From NCBI GenBank assembly GCA_963667605.2, contig CAXXUZ010000003.1:620001-684000 (forward strand): a stretch of 64,000 bases of DNA. The letters run 5' to 3'. This stretch comes from JADLGL01 sp963667605 (GTDB taxonomy: Bacteria; Pseudomonadota; Alphaproteobacteria; Rhizobiales; Kaistiaceae). The notes beneath the pieces were generated by a model, which saw only the letters and a program-made list of their open reading frames with translations, was not told the origin of the DNA and ran no database searches. Below, in pieces: positions 41,794-50,608 of the stretch; position 1 is the first letter of the stretch; every line of letters begins with the position of its first letter. Both the position numbers and the translations under genes were made by a program.

Positions 41794-43515
41794 CTAGTCA
41801 GGCACCGGAAGCAACTCGCTCACCTCGAGGATCGGCGAGCCGGTCAAATCTCCTTGCAGATAGTCAGCGCCCCACTCCGCCAGCAGTGCCGCCGACTTGT
41901 CGTCTCTTATCCACTCGGCAACCGTCTTCATCCGGAAATGTTTGGCCAGCGCAATGAGGGTGCGCACGAATGTCTGGTCATCCTCATCGGCAGCGAGATT
42001 CTTGATGTAGTCGCCGTCGATTTTGACCACGTCGATATCGAGCTGGCGAAGGATACGAAACGAGGAATAGCCAGCTCCGAAATCGTCAATCGCAACCGTG
42101 CAGCCGATCTTCTTGACGGCAGAAACGAATTGGGATGCCTCGTCGAGATTTCTGATGGCGGTGGTTTCGGTGATCTCCACCACCAGTCGGCGCGCGATGT
42201 CCGGGTTTTGCGAGCCGGCTTCTTCGAGACGAGCGAGCCATTCGGCCTCGGTCGCGGTCTCGGCGGTAACATTGACCGAAAGGATGATGTCCGGTCGTGC
42301 CTCCAGCGCCTCCAGGGTGAGTTCGAGCGCCCGCCGATCCAGCAGCCGCGACAGGCCGAGACGCTCGGAGAGCGGCATGAACGACCGAGCTTCGGTAATT
42401 CGGCCGTCCGCCTGCTCAAGCCTTAGCAGGCATTCGTAGAGCACCGGCTGACGGTTCGAAATGCCAACGATCGGCTGAAACGCCAGCCGCATCCTATCCT
42501 CCCTCAAGGCCTGGATGAGCTCATTCGACAGCGCTGAATTAGCACGCCGTTCCTCCTGGCGGTCTTGAGAATAGACGAAGGGCCGGAAACGCCCCTGCCC
42601 CATTTGTCGCGCTTGATGAAGGGCCTCTTCGGCCCGAGCGGTTGCCTCATTAACGGTGCCGGCATTGCGCGGCAGCGTTACCCCACCGATCGAGATCGAG
42701 ACCGCGATCGCCCCATTATCAGTGGTTATGACCTCTTCCCGCGCAACACTCAGGAATCGCTCCGCTGCAACCGCCATCGTCTCCTCACTGCAGTCGCGCA
42801 ACACGACCCCCAGCTTGTTGCCGGAAAACCGGCCGATCGCGTCGGCGCCACGCAGCCGCGACGCCGCGCGCTTGGCCATCACCGCCAGCACCTGATCGCC
42901 GATCTCGAACCCATAGCTGTCATTGATCAATCGGAAGCTGTCGATCGCGATCAGCATGAAGCCCGCCGAACCGCGAAACCGTTTCGTGCTGATCAGCGTG
43001 TCCTCAAGCAGTTCGATCAATCGGGCACGATTGTAGAACCCGGTCAATTCGTCATGCGAGGAGCGAAAAGTGAGGCGTTGTTCACGTTCGTGGCGATCGC
43101 TGACCACCCGAATGATCCCGACCACGCGTTTGGGCAGCGGCGATCCGTCGCCATACCATCGGCCGCTATCCTCGATCCAAACGATCGGCTGATCCGGCCC
43201 GCCCGGCCTCAGCGCATATTCGACCTGGAACGGGGCCCCGGTGCCGCGATCGCCGGAGCCGGTCAGGAATACCGCATCATGCCGGCTGTCGGTATTGTCC
43301 GGGTCGAGCAGTGCCGCATAGAGGCGACCGGTAGAGATCTCGTCGGCCGGTGTGCCGAGCACCGATTGGACGTCGCCGTCCCAATAGAGCCGGTCGTCAT
43401 CGATCGACCAGCGATAGGCGACCTCGCCGAGCGAGGATAGAATCGCAAGCGCGCTTTCATGATCCGGCGTGTCGCCGGCGGGCGGCTTTTTCCGCGCCTT
43501 GTTGCTGGTCGCCAC
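41794..43515 (-). CDS. PAS-GGDEF-EAL protein with degenerate GGDEF
   Basis: 574 residues from a GTG at 43515 (AAGGGA upstream). PAS-like sensor about 20-130 (RWSIDDDRLYWDGDVQSVLG), GGDEF domain about 150-305, EAL domain about 325-565. The GGDEF active-site loop reads RFSGNKLGVVL, so cyclase activity is almost surely lost. In the EAL domain the motif is YECLLRL (Glu kept, Ala to Cys), with the DDFGAGYSS and KIDG motifs and TVAEWI present, so it could still hydrolyse or bind cyclic di-GMP. No membrane segment. Confidence 0.87.
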   Translation of the reverse strand: MATSNKARKKPPAGDTPDHESALAILSSLGEVAYRWSIDDDRLYWDGDVQSVLGTPADEISTGRLYAALLDPDNTDSRHDAVFLTGSGDRGTGAPFQVEYALRPGGPDQPIVWIEDSGRWYGDGSPLPKRVVGIIRVVSDRHEREQRLTFRSSHDELTGFYNRARLIELLEDTLISTKRFRGSAGFMLIAIDSFRLINDSYGFEIGDQVLAVMAKRAASRLRGADAIGRFSGNKLGVVLRDCSEETMAVAAERFLSVAREEVITTDNGAIAVSISIGGVTLPRNAGTVNEATARAEEALHQARQMGQGRFRPFVYSQDRQEERRANSALSNELIQALREDRMRLAFQPIVGISNRQPVLYECLLRLEQADGRITEARSFMPLSERLGLSRLLDRRALELTLEALEARPDIILSVNVTAETATEAEWLARLEEAGSQNPDIARRLVVEITETTAIRNLDEASQFVSAVKKIGCTVAIDDFGAGYSSFRILRQLDIDVVKIDGDYIKNLAADEDDQTFVRTLIALAKHFRMKTVAEWIRDDKSAALLAEWGADYLQGDLTGSPILEVSELLPVPD

Positions 43516-43659
43516 TGGTTTCCCTTGGTTTTTCGGCCGAGGAACCAACGCCCCGCAATCCCCGTCCACCGGCAACTAGATCGCAGAAAAACCTTAAGAA
43601 TGTGCCCTCCCCGGCACTCCCGCTTGGTTAATTCTCCACGCCGCCGGCGGGCAATGAAA

Positions 43660-43681
43660 AGGCCGGCTCAAAGGCCGGCCT
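43660..43681 (-). terminator. Terminator of rpmF
   Basis: Minus strand AGGCCGGC-CTTTGA-GCCGGCCT followed by TTTTC, 33 bases after the rpmF stop. Confidence 0.75.
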
Positions 43682-43713
43682 GTCGACAAAATCATGCGAA
43701 AATCCGGCGAGGA

Positions 43714-43896
43714 TCAGCTCTCCTTCGGCTCCAATATCTGGCGGCCGCGATACATCCCGGTCTTGAGGTCGATGTGATGCGGGCGGCGGATTTCGCCCGA
43801 ATCCTTGTCCTCGATATAGACCGGCCGCTTCAGCGCATCGACCGAGCGGCGCATGCCGCGCTTCGATCGGCTCACTTTCTTCTTGGGAACGGCCAT
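43714..43896 (-). CDS. rpmF: 50S ribosomal protein L32
   Basis: 60 residues beginning MAVPKKKVSRSKRGMRRS and containing RRPHHIDLKTGMYRGRQIL, both canonical for alphaproteobacterial L32 (no zinc cysteines in this group). Start at ATG 43896. Followed by a strong terminator. Divergent from ispA. Confidence 0.96.
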   Translation of the reverse strand: MAVPKKKVSRSKRGMRRSVDALKRPVYIEDKDSGEIRRPHHIDLKTGMYRGRQILEPKES

Positions 43897-44004
43897 GATC
43901 GGCTCCATCGGAGTTAGCGTTGGCGCGCTATATAGCGACGCCGCCCCGGCTTGGCCAGAGCCCCCGCTTGACCCGGCGCCGCATTTCGGCCCATCCCGCT
44001 CGCC

Positions 44005-44895
44005 ATGAGCGATGATTTCACCGCCCGCGTTGCCGAGAACGCCGCCGCCGTCGAGAGGGTGCTGGATAGGCTGCTGCCGCCGGCCGAAGATAATTGGCCG
44101 GATCGGCTTACCGAGGCGATGCGTTATGCGGTGCTTGGCGGCGGCAAGCGGCTCCGGCCGTTCGTGTTGATCGAGGCCGCGCGCCTGTTCGGAAGCACCG
44201 GCGACGGTGTTGTCCGTGCTGCCGCAGCGCTCGAATGCATCCATTGCTATAGCCTCGTCCATGACGATCTGCCGGCGATGGATGATGACGATCTTCGTCG
44301 TGGCCGGCCGACGGTTCACCGCGCCTTCGACGAGGCGACCGCGATCCTGGTCGGCGACGCGCTGCAATCGCTCGCCTTTGAGATTATCGCCGACCCGGAG
44401 ACCGATCCCGACCCGGAAATCCGCATCGCGCTCGCGGCCGGGCTGGCGAAAGCTGCGGGAGCGGGCGGGATGGCCGGCGGCCAGTCGCTCGATCTTGCCG
44501 GCGAGGGCAAGACGCTTCGCGAGGCCGAAATCGTGACGCTACAGGCGATGAAGACCGGCGCACTGTTTCGTTATGCCGCCGAGGCCGGTGCGATGATCGG
44601 CCGCGCATCGGCGGAGGACCGGGAAAGCATGGCGGCGTTCGGTGCGGCGCTCGGCGCCGCCTTCCAGCTCGCTGACGATCTCCTCGACTACAGCGGCAAC
44701 ACCGCCTCGCTCGGCAAAACCGCCGGCCAGGACGCCGCCCGCGCCAAGCCGACCTTGGTGGCGCTGTTAGGCGAGGAGAAGGCCCGCGCGCTTCTGGCCG
44801 AGCGCATCGCCGACGCCAAGGCGGCGCTGGGGCCTTATGGCGACGAGGGGCGAATGCTCATCGCCGCGGCGCGGTTTGTCGGGGAGCGGGGCTAG
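44005..44895 (+). CDS. ispA: Farnesyl diphosphate synthase (polyprenyl synthetase)
   Basis: 296 residues. Condenses IPP with DMAPP/GPP. First Asp-rich motif in HDDLPAMDDDDLRRGRPTVH near residue 91; second in FQLADDLLDYSGN near 218; GGGKRLRPFVLIEAARLF near 48 binds the diphosphate. The short-chain type is supported by the two-residue insertion in the first motif. Often near xseB and dxs, which are not in the window. Confidence 0.92.
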   Translation: MSDDFTARVAENAAAVERVLDRLLPPAEDNWPDRLTEAMRYAVLGGGKRLRPFVLIEAARLFGSTGDGVVRAAAALECIHCYSLVHDDLPAMDDDDLRRGRPTVHRAFDEATAILVGDALQSLAFEIIADPETDPDPEIRIALAAGLAKAAGAGGMAGGQSLDLAGEGKTLREAEIVTLQAMKTGALFRYAAEAGAMIGRASAEDRESMAAFGAALGAAFQLADDLLDYSGNTASLGKTAGQDAARAKPTLVALLGEEKARALLAERIADAKAALGPYGDEGRMLIAAARFVGERG

Positions 44896-45086
44896 CGCCC
44901 ACCATCGTGCCGGCCCGGTGACGGAGCAGCGCGGCGGCCCGGAATATTCCTTCATGATCGACGAGACTGTACTGGCGACCAACACGGTGATGTAATCGCT
45001 GCGGCGGGGATTGGAGCGCACACGGCGATCAATACCCGTTCACCGGCGCGGGGCCGCCTGAGCGGCGGCCAACCGAATGGCGGCGC

Positions 45087-45688
45087 TCAAGTCCCCCACG
45101 GTCGCCGAGGGGGTGCCAAAGGGCATTCCCTCTTCCATTCGCCGTCGGAAAAGCGTGGCGGATCGCTGCTAGCAGTTTGAGCCTCCGGGATGAGTTTTGC
45201 TGAATCAACCAGCTTGCTGCCATTAGGACCGTACTCGGGGCAAAGTTGCCTAAGCCTTCGCTGAACTTGATGCCTATTCGCCAACCGATTGAAATCCTCA
45301 AAATGCAAGATAAGCCAAAGTTCAAAACAAGGATTGGAACGAGCGACAGAGACGCTGCTTGCTCTCTGCAGATCTCTACGGCATCTGCGAAATTCGGATG
45401 CTCATCCCGATCAAAAACGGCCCAGACTTGGTCGTCTATCTCGTATGAGTCTCGCGCCGAAGCCTTTAGCTCAGCTGCTTTTTCCGACGCCCGCGTTGCA
45501 ATCGTCAGCGGCATTCCAACGCCCGCGTGGGTCACAAGTTCGATCAAAGCGTTGCGAAAGCTAGTTCGCACCGCTCTGAAATACTCGGGTTCTGTGTTCC
45601 CACCTTCACAGAAAAGGTAGAATCGCCTCCTGGGGCTTCTAAATGCTGCGCGCCGCGACAGGCGGGCCTTGAACCACGACTTCGCCAT
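45087..45688 (-). pseudogene. rloB: RloB-like (TOPRIM-type) protein, frameshifted
   Basis: The N-terminal 110 residues read RRRFYLFCEGGNTEPEYFRAV (the EGxTE-like TOPRIM motif) and WAVFDRDEHPNFADAV (the DxD motif). Near 45335-45345 the frame breaks; in the next frame the family motif NPCFELWLILHFEDFNRLANRHQVQ continues, ending at 45087. One base gained or lost explains it. If untreated, the first frame runs on to 45029 with unrelated residues. The ATG overlaps the stop of the ATPase gene, the usual RloA-RloB order. Confidence 0.78.
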
Positions 45689-47009
45689 CAGTTCGGCCGG
45701 CCACCGACCGAAATCTTTCCAGGCACCGGCCCGACAAACGGAATCGCTCCAAACCTGCCTTGCAAATAACCCCGTTCTAGATTGTCGCCGATACGGGTAC
45801 GTATTTCAGTAAGAGGGAACAGGAATGTTCCACCACGGTCGTCCTTCTCGGTGAACCAAATCTCGTCCCGTCGAAGCCCTTCAATTGCGAGTAGATTTGT
45901 ATCGTGAGTCGTCGCGATAAGTTGAGCACCCTTCCGGTTAGTGTCATCAGACAAAAACAGACGAACAACAGCCTCCGCAGCCTGAGTGTGAAGGCTCGCA
46001 TCAAGCTCATCAACAACAAGCAAGGTGCCACGATCGAGCGCCTTGAAGACGCTATCCAAAAGTACTAGAAACCTTTTCGTTCCATCACTTTCGGCACTAG
46101 AATGGAGATAGATGATGTCCCCATCGGCACCCTCGTGGCCAAGGGTCACCTCGCGTGACTCACTAACAAATTCGTCCGGGAGATCGATCCCGGCCGCATC
46201 CTTGAGAAGGGCCGCCAATCTGGTTCGAAAACTCATCGAGCCCTCATCATTCGGAGTGTTATCAACGCGGAAGTCTACAATGCCGGTACCCATTTGACCG
46301 ACAAGCTCAAGAAGCCGCTTGTCGATTCCTTTGCTTCCGAACCAGGATGACAACCGAGTACTGGATATTGAATCCGAAGTGACGTTGCTCATCGAGCGAA
46401 AGAAAGCAGAGATCGCGGAAAGCTCTTCGTGACCGTTTTGCGTAGCGGTAGCGACAAAAAGGCTATTGGGCCTTGTGAGGTCTGCGATAGTCCTGTTCCG
46501 CCCCCTCAGGTTTCGGCCAAATTCGAAGTCTTTCCCCTTGCACTCGAACAGGACCTGTCGACGGCTAGTGGCATATGAGTGTAGCCACTCCGTTGGGAAA
46601 CTATTGTCGGTTACTGAAAATCCGTAGTGGTACCTCACTCCCTTGACGATGAAGTCAGCCTGGAACGTTGAGGGTTCTTTGGCGGCATCTACATCAAGGG
46701 CGAATGCGACTCGGCCTGTTGGCCCGTCTGGCTCCCCTTGACTATGCGAAAAGAGCACGAAAAGAGCATGCGAAAGAGCATGGCCGAGCGCATGGCCGAG
46801 CGCATAAAACCCATCGCTGCCATCAAATTACTCTTTCCAGATGCATTGGCACCGTAGACGATGGCAACCGGCAGTATTCTTCCGGAAACTGACGGGTTCG
46901 AGGTCGTGATTAGACCCTCGCTGCGATCCTTGAGTTTGGATGCAGCCATTGAGATTCCTTGGTTGTCGCGGAACGACAAGAAGTTGGAAGTGTGGAACTG
47001 AAGTAGCAC
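45688..47009 (-). pseudogene. rloA: RloA/AbiL-like AAA ATPase, frameshifted by short tandem repeats
   Basis: N-terminal part from GTG 47009: LLQFHTSNFLSFRDNQGISMAASKLKD and the Walker A YGANASGKSNLMAAMGFMRSA. The frame shifts at 46744-46803; the second frame continues LFSHSQGEPDGP and runs to 45688 with SAESDGTKRFLVLLD, the Walker B GTLLVVDELDASLH and QLIATTHDTNLL. This is the OLD/RecF-like ATPase that pairs with RloB or AbiLii in phage-defence loci. As written it would be inactive, unless repeat-length changes or slippage restore the frame. Confidence 0.8.
46744..46803. repeat. Short tandem repeats at the rloA frameshift
   Basis: On the plus strand: ATGCGAAAAGAGC, ACGAAAAGAGC and ATGCGAAAGAGC in a row (46744-46779), followed by two exact copies of ATGGCCGAGCGC (46780-46803). 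A single copy of each would restore FMRSAMLFSHSQG. Confidence 0.8.
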
Positions 47010-47143
47010 TGTATCCCATCCTAACTTTGGCTGCCTCTTCTACCACTTTCGCAGCCAAATTCGTCAATGATCCGTCAATTTAGTTGTGAAACTGTTGGTG
47101 CAGGTCGTTTTCCCCGCCGCTGCCCGGCCGCAACTCCACCGCC

Positions 47144-48400
47144 TCACCCCCACCTCTTCTCCACATAATCCCCCACCAGCGCCCGGAATTCGTCGGCGAT
47201 ATTGGCGCCGCGCAGCGTCACGGCCTTCTTGCCGTCGATGAACACCGGCGCCGCCGGCTGCTCGCCCGTCCCCGGCAGCGAAATGCCGATATCGGCGTGC
47301 TTCGATTCGCCGGGGCCGTTGACGATGCAGCCCATCACGGCAACGCTCAGCGCCTCGACGCCGGGATATTTCTCCCGCCATTCCGGTAGCGCCTCGGCGA
47401 TATCGGCCTCGATCCGCTGCGCCAGCTCCTGAAACACCGTCGACGTCGTCCGCCCGCATCCGGGACAGGCGGCAACTTCCGGCGAGAACGATCGCAGCCC
47501 CATCCCCTGCAGCAGCTCCTGCGCCACCTTGACCTCGCGAATCCGGTCGCCACCGGGCTCCGGCGTCAGCGAAATGCGGATGGTGTCGCCGATCCCCTGC
47601 TGCAACAGCACGCCCAGCGCCGCCGACGAGGCGACGATTCCCTTGGTGCCCATGCCGGCCTCGGTGAGGCCGAGATGGAGCGCATGATCGCTCCGCCGGG
47701 CGAGGTCGGCGTAAACGGCGATCAGATCCTGCACCTTCGAGACCTTAGCCGAGAGGATGATCCGGTCGCGCGGCAGTCCGAGCCGCTCCGCCTCCGCCGC
47801 CGAAAGAAGTGCCGATTGAACGATCGCCTCACGAGTCACCGCCGCTGCCGGCTTCGGATTGGGTGATGCGGCGTTCTCGTCCATCAGCCGGGTCAGGAGC
47901 CGGCTGTCGAGTGAGCCCCAATTGACCCCGATCCGCACCGGCTTCTGATAGCGTACCGCCAGCTCGATCAGCTGGGCGAACTGCGTATCGCGCTTGTCGC
48001 CAAAGCCGACATTGCCGGGATTGATCCTATATTTCGCCAGCGCCTCGGCCGCCGCCGGATGCTCGGCGAGGAGCTTGTGGCCGATATAGTGGAAATCGCC
48101 GATCAGCGGCACGAGAGCCCCGCGGGCGTCGAGCCGGTCGCGGATATGCGGCACCGCCGCCGCCGCCTCGGCGCGGTCGACCGTAATCCGCACCAGCTCC
48201 GAGCCGGCCTGCGCCAGGGCCTCCACCTGCGCCGCCGTCGCTTCGACATCGGCGGTGTCGGTATTGGTCATCGACTGGACGACGATTGGCGCATCTCCGC
48301 CAACGACAATTCCGCCGACATCGACCGCCACTGAGCGCCGTCGCGGCAAGGGCGCCGCCTCGTCAAAGGCTTGGTCGGGGCTTCGGTTCATAGCGCTCAT
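47144..48400 (-). CDS. ispG: 4-hydroxy-3-methylbut-2-en-1-yl diphosphate synthase
   Basis: 418 residues. Reduces MEcPP in the MEP isoprenoid pathway. PIVVQSMTNTDTADVEAT near residue 37, NPGNVGFGDKRD near 128, VNWGSLDSRLLTRLMDE near 158, and the [4Fe-4S] cysteines in ACPGCGRTTSTVFQELA near 297 and VMGCIVNGPGESKHADIG near 345. Length is normal. With ispA it places two isoprenoid genes on either side of the rlo pair. Confidence 0.95.
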   Translation of the reverse strand: MSAMNRSPDQAFDEAAPLPRRRSVAVDVGGIVVGGDAPIVVQSMTNTDTADVEATAAQVEALAQAGSELVRITVDRAEAAAAVPHIRDRLDARGALVPLIGDFHYIGHKLLAEHPAAAEALAKYRINPGNVGFGDKRDTQFAQLIELAVRYQKPVRIGVNWGSLDSRLLTRLMDENAASPNPKPAAAVTREAIVQSALLSAAEAERLGLPRDRIILSAKVSKVQDLIAVYADLARRSDHALHLGLTEAGMGTKGIVASSAALGVLLQQGIGDTIRISLTPEPGGDRIREVKVAQELLQGMGLRSFSPEVAACPGCGRTTSTVFQELAQRIEADIAEALPEWREKYPGVEALSVAVMGCIVNGPGESKHADIGISLPGTGEQPAAPVFIDGKKAVTLRGANIADEFRALVGDYVEKRWG

Positions 48401-48652
48401 CTCAAGGGCCCGATCGGGTCACCGGAGATAGGCCCGGACAAAAGCCGATGCAAATGATGGTGGGCCTCCCAGCTCATGTCGCCGCTATGGCAGGAAGGTC
48501 ACAGCCCGCACGAAATCGTCATCATATCCACGTCCTTCGGTAACGCGCTGTTAACCGCTTTTCGGCTGTATTCGCACCGACTGGACCGGATGAGAGAGAT
48601 CGCCAGCGTCACCACGCCGCAACAAGCGCCGATATATTTAGCTTGTGTGATC

Positions 48653-48829
48653 ATGGTGATTTTGATTGGTTTCTCAGTCTTGCAAACGGGGGCGGCCATG
48701 GGCGACGACAAGCGCAAATCCGACGACACGGACCGGGCCAAGGCCCCTGCGCCGGATCGGCCGCAGGTGGATTTGCACGATCCCTTCAGCCGGTTCGAGT
48801 TCGAGCCCACCGATGGCGGTGAGTTCTAG
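48653..48829 (+). CDS. Small hypothetical protein
   Basis: 58 residues: a short hydrophobic start (MVILIGFSVLQTGAAM) then a polar tail with KRKSDDTDRAKAPAPDRPQ and DLHDPFSRFEFEP. Could be a one-pass membrane peptide. The frame is open further up but without coding character. No family. Confidence 0.35.
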   Translation: MVILIGFSVLQTGAAMGDDKRKSDDTDRAKAPAPDRPQVDLHDPFSRFEFEPTDGGEF

Positions 48830-48871
48830 CCAGCTCACGCCCCACAGCGAGCTCGATTCCGGTCGCCCGCG

Positions 48872-50287
48872 CTAGCGCGCGAAATCATCCTCGATCCGCT
48901 CGATATCGTCTTCACCCAGATACGATCCCGACTGCACCTCGATCAGATTGAGCGGTGTCTCGGCCGGGTTCTCCAGCCTGTGGATGCATCCCTTGGGCAG
49001 GAACACCGATTCGTTTTCCTTGACTGTCAGCCGTTCGTCGTCGCGGGTCACCAGCGCCGTGCCGTTGACCACCACCCAATGTTCAGCCCTGTGCTTGTGC
49101 TTCTGCAGCGACAGCCGTGCCCCAGGATTGACCGTAATCCTCTTCACCTGAAACCGCTCACCGGAATGGATCGATTGGTAATAGCCCCAGGGTCGATGCA
49201 CCCAGGGGCTCCGCGTCGCCGCATCGGTACCGCTCCGTTTCAGGATCTCGACCACATCCGATACCCCCTGATCGGCACCCTTGGCCGCCACCAGCACAGC
49301 GTCATTGGTCGCCACCACCACAAGATCGGCGACTCCGAGCGTCGCCACCACTGGCCCTTCGCTGCGAACATAGGAATTGGCGGTATCGACGGTCACCGCA
49401 TCGCCGATCCGGACATTGCCGTCGGCATCGTGCATGGCCAGTTCCCACAGCCCCGACCAGGTGCCGGCATCGCTCCAGCCGAAGCTTGCCGGCAGCACCG
49501 CCGCCGCCTCCGTCCGCTCCACCACCGCGTGATCGATCGAGATCGTCGGCGCCGTCGCGAACGCCTCTTCGCCAAGGCGGATGAAATCGAGATCGGTCGA
49601 AGCGCCAGCGATCGCCGCCCTCGCCGCCGCGAGCACCCCGGGCTCATGCTGCTCCAGCGCCGCAATCACGCCCGCCGCAGGGAGCAGAAAGATGCCGGAA
49701 TTCCAGAGATAGCCCTGACTAACAAACCGCGCCGCGGCGGCGGCATCGGGCTTCTCGACAAACGCCGCAACCTTGCGGACCTTTGAGCCGGCATCGAACG
49801 GTTCGCCCGGCGCGATATAGCCGAAGCCGGTCTCCGGCCGGCTTGGCCGCACACCGAACAACACCGGAGCCCCGCTTTGAGCCACCGGCAGCGCGGCTTC
49901 AATCGCAGCTTTGAAGCCGGTGTTGTCATCAATCACATGATCGGACGGCATCACCAGGATCACCGCATCCGGATCCTCGTTCGCCGCCAGCAATGCCGCG
50001 ACCGCGACCGCCGGCGCCGTGTTGCGGCCGACGGGCTCCAGCACGATCTGCGACGCGCCAGCGCCAATCGCTCGCAACTGCTCGGCGATGACGAAGCGGT
50101 GCTCGATATTGGCGATGATCATCGCCGGCCCGAACAGCTCTGGATCCCCGGCACGCAGAACTGCCTCCTGTAAAAGCGTCCGCTCTCCCGTCAGCGCCAG
50201 CAGCTGCTTCGGATAGGATTGGCGCGACAACGGCCAAAGCCGGCTACCGGTCCCGCCGGAAAGAATGATTGGTGTTACACGCGCCAT
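48872..50287 (-). CDS. Mannose-1-phosphate guanylyltransferase / mannose-6-phosphate isomerase
   Basis: 471 residues (AlgA/ManC/CpsB family). N-terminal nucleotidyltransferase with ILSGGTGSRLWPLSRQSYPKQLL near residue 7, VMPSDHVI near 113 and FVEKPDAAAAARFV near 165. The C-terminal cupin has RPWGYYQSIHSGERFQVKRI near 358 and SLQKHKHRAEHWVVVNGTA near 390, holding the isomerase zinc ligands. Supplies GDP-mannose to the polysaccharide locus that follows. Confidence 0.92.
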   Translation of the reverse strand: MARVTPIILSGGTGSRLWPLSRQSYPKQLLALTGERTLLQEAVLRAGDPELFGPAMIIANIEHRFVIAEQLRAIGAGASQIVLEPVGRNTAPAVAVAALLAANEDPDAVILVMPSDHVIDDNTGFKAAIEAALPVAQSGAPVLFGVRPSRPETGFGYIAPGEPFDAGSKVRKVAAFVEKPDAAAAARFVSQGYLWNSGIFLLPAAGVIAALEQHEPGVLAAARAAIAGASTDLDFIRLGEEAFATAPTISIDHAVVERTEAAAVLPASFGWSDAGTWSGLWELAMHDADGNVRIGDAVTVDTANSYVRSEGPVVATLGVADLVVVATNDAVLVAAKGADQGVSDVVEILKRSGTDAATRSPWVHRPWGYYQSIHSGERFQVKRITVNPGARLSLQKHKHRAEHWVVVNGTALVTRDDERLTVKENESVFLPKGCIHRLENPAETPLNLIEVQSGSYLGEDDIERIEDDFAR

Positions 50288-50608
50288 CAGTTGGTCTTTA
50301 CTGGGCGATGCGATCTCGGCCAGACCGACGGCCTGTCCCGGCGCCACACCCTAATTGGCACCAGTTCGGCCCGACCGAATAGCCGACTGGGCCGGCGACA
50401 GTTGAAGCCGGCCCGGTGACGGTTTGAAAATTGGGCAGGAAACCGATAGTCGAAGAGCCTGCGGCACGCCAGCTCCCGCGTGGAAACGGTGTCTGCTTGA
50501 GATCCGGTCGGCACCATCTGGAGACGAGAAACAAGTGGCTCGCCCAAGTGGGAAGTCGCTGGCGACCGACGGGCAACGAGAATCCCTGTCGAATGCGATG
50601 TCGAGGCC
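50288..50608. other. No gene; divergent promoter region of the polysaccharide locus
   Basis: Lies between the GDP-mannose gene (leftward) and the large fusion gene (rightward). Only shadow frames are visible. Confidence 0.45.

Noticed and set aside
43897..44367. Leftward extension upstream of rpmF
   Set aside because: Antisense to ispA; L32 starts at the conserved MAVPKKK.
48476..48652. Longer start for the small protein before 48653
   Set aside because: The extra 59 codons show no coding character and no ribosome site.
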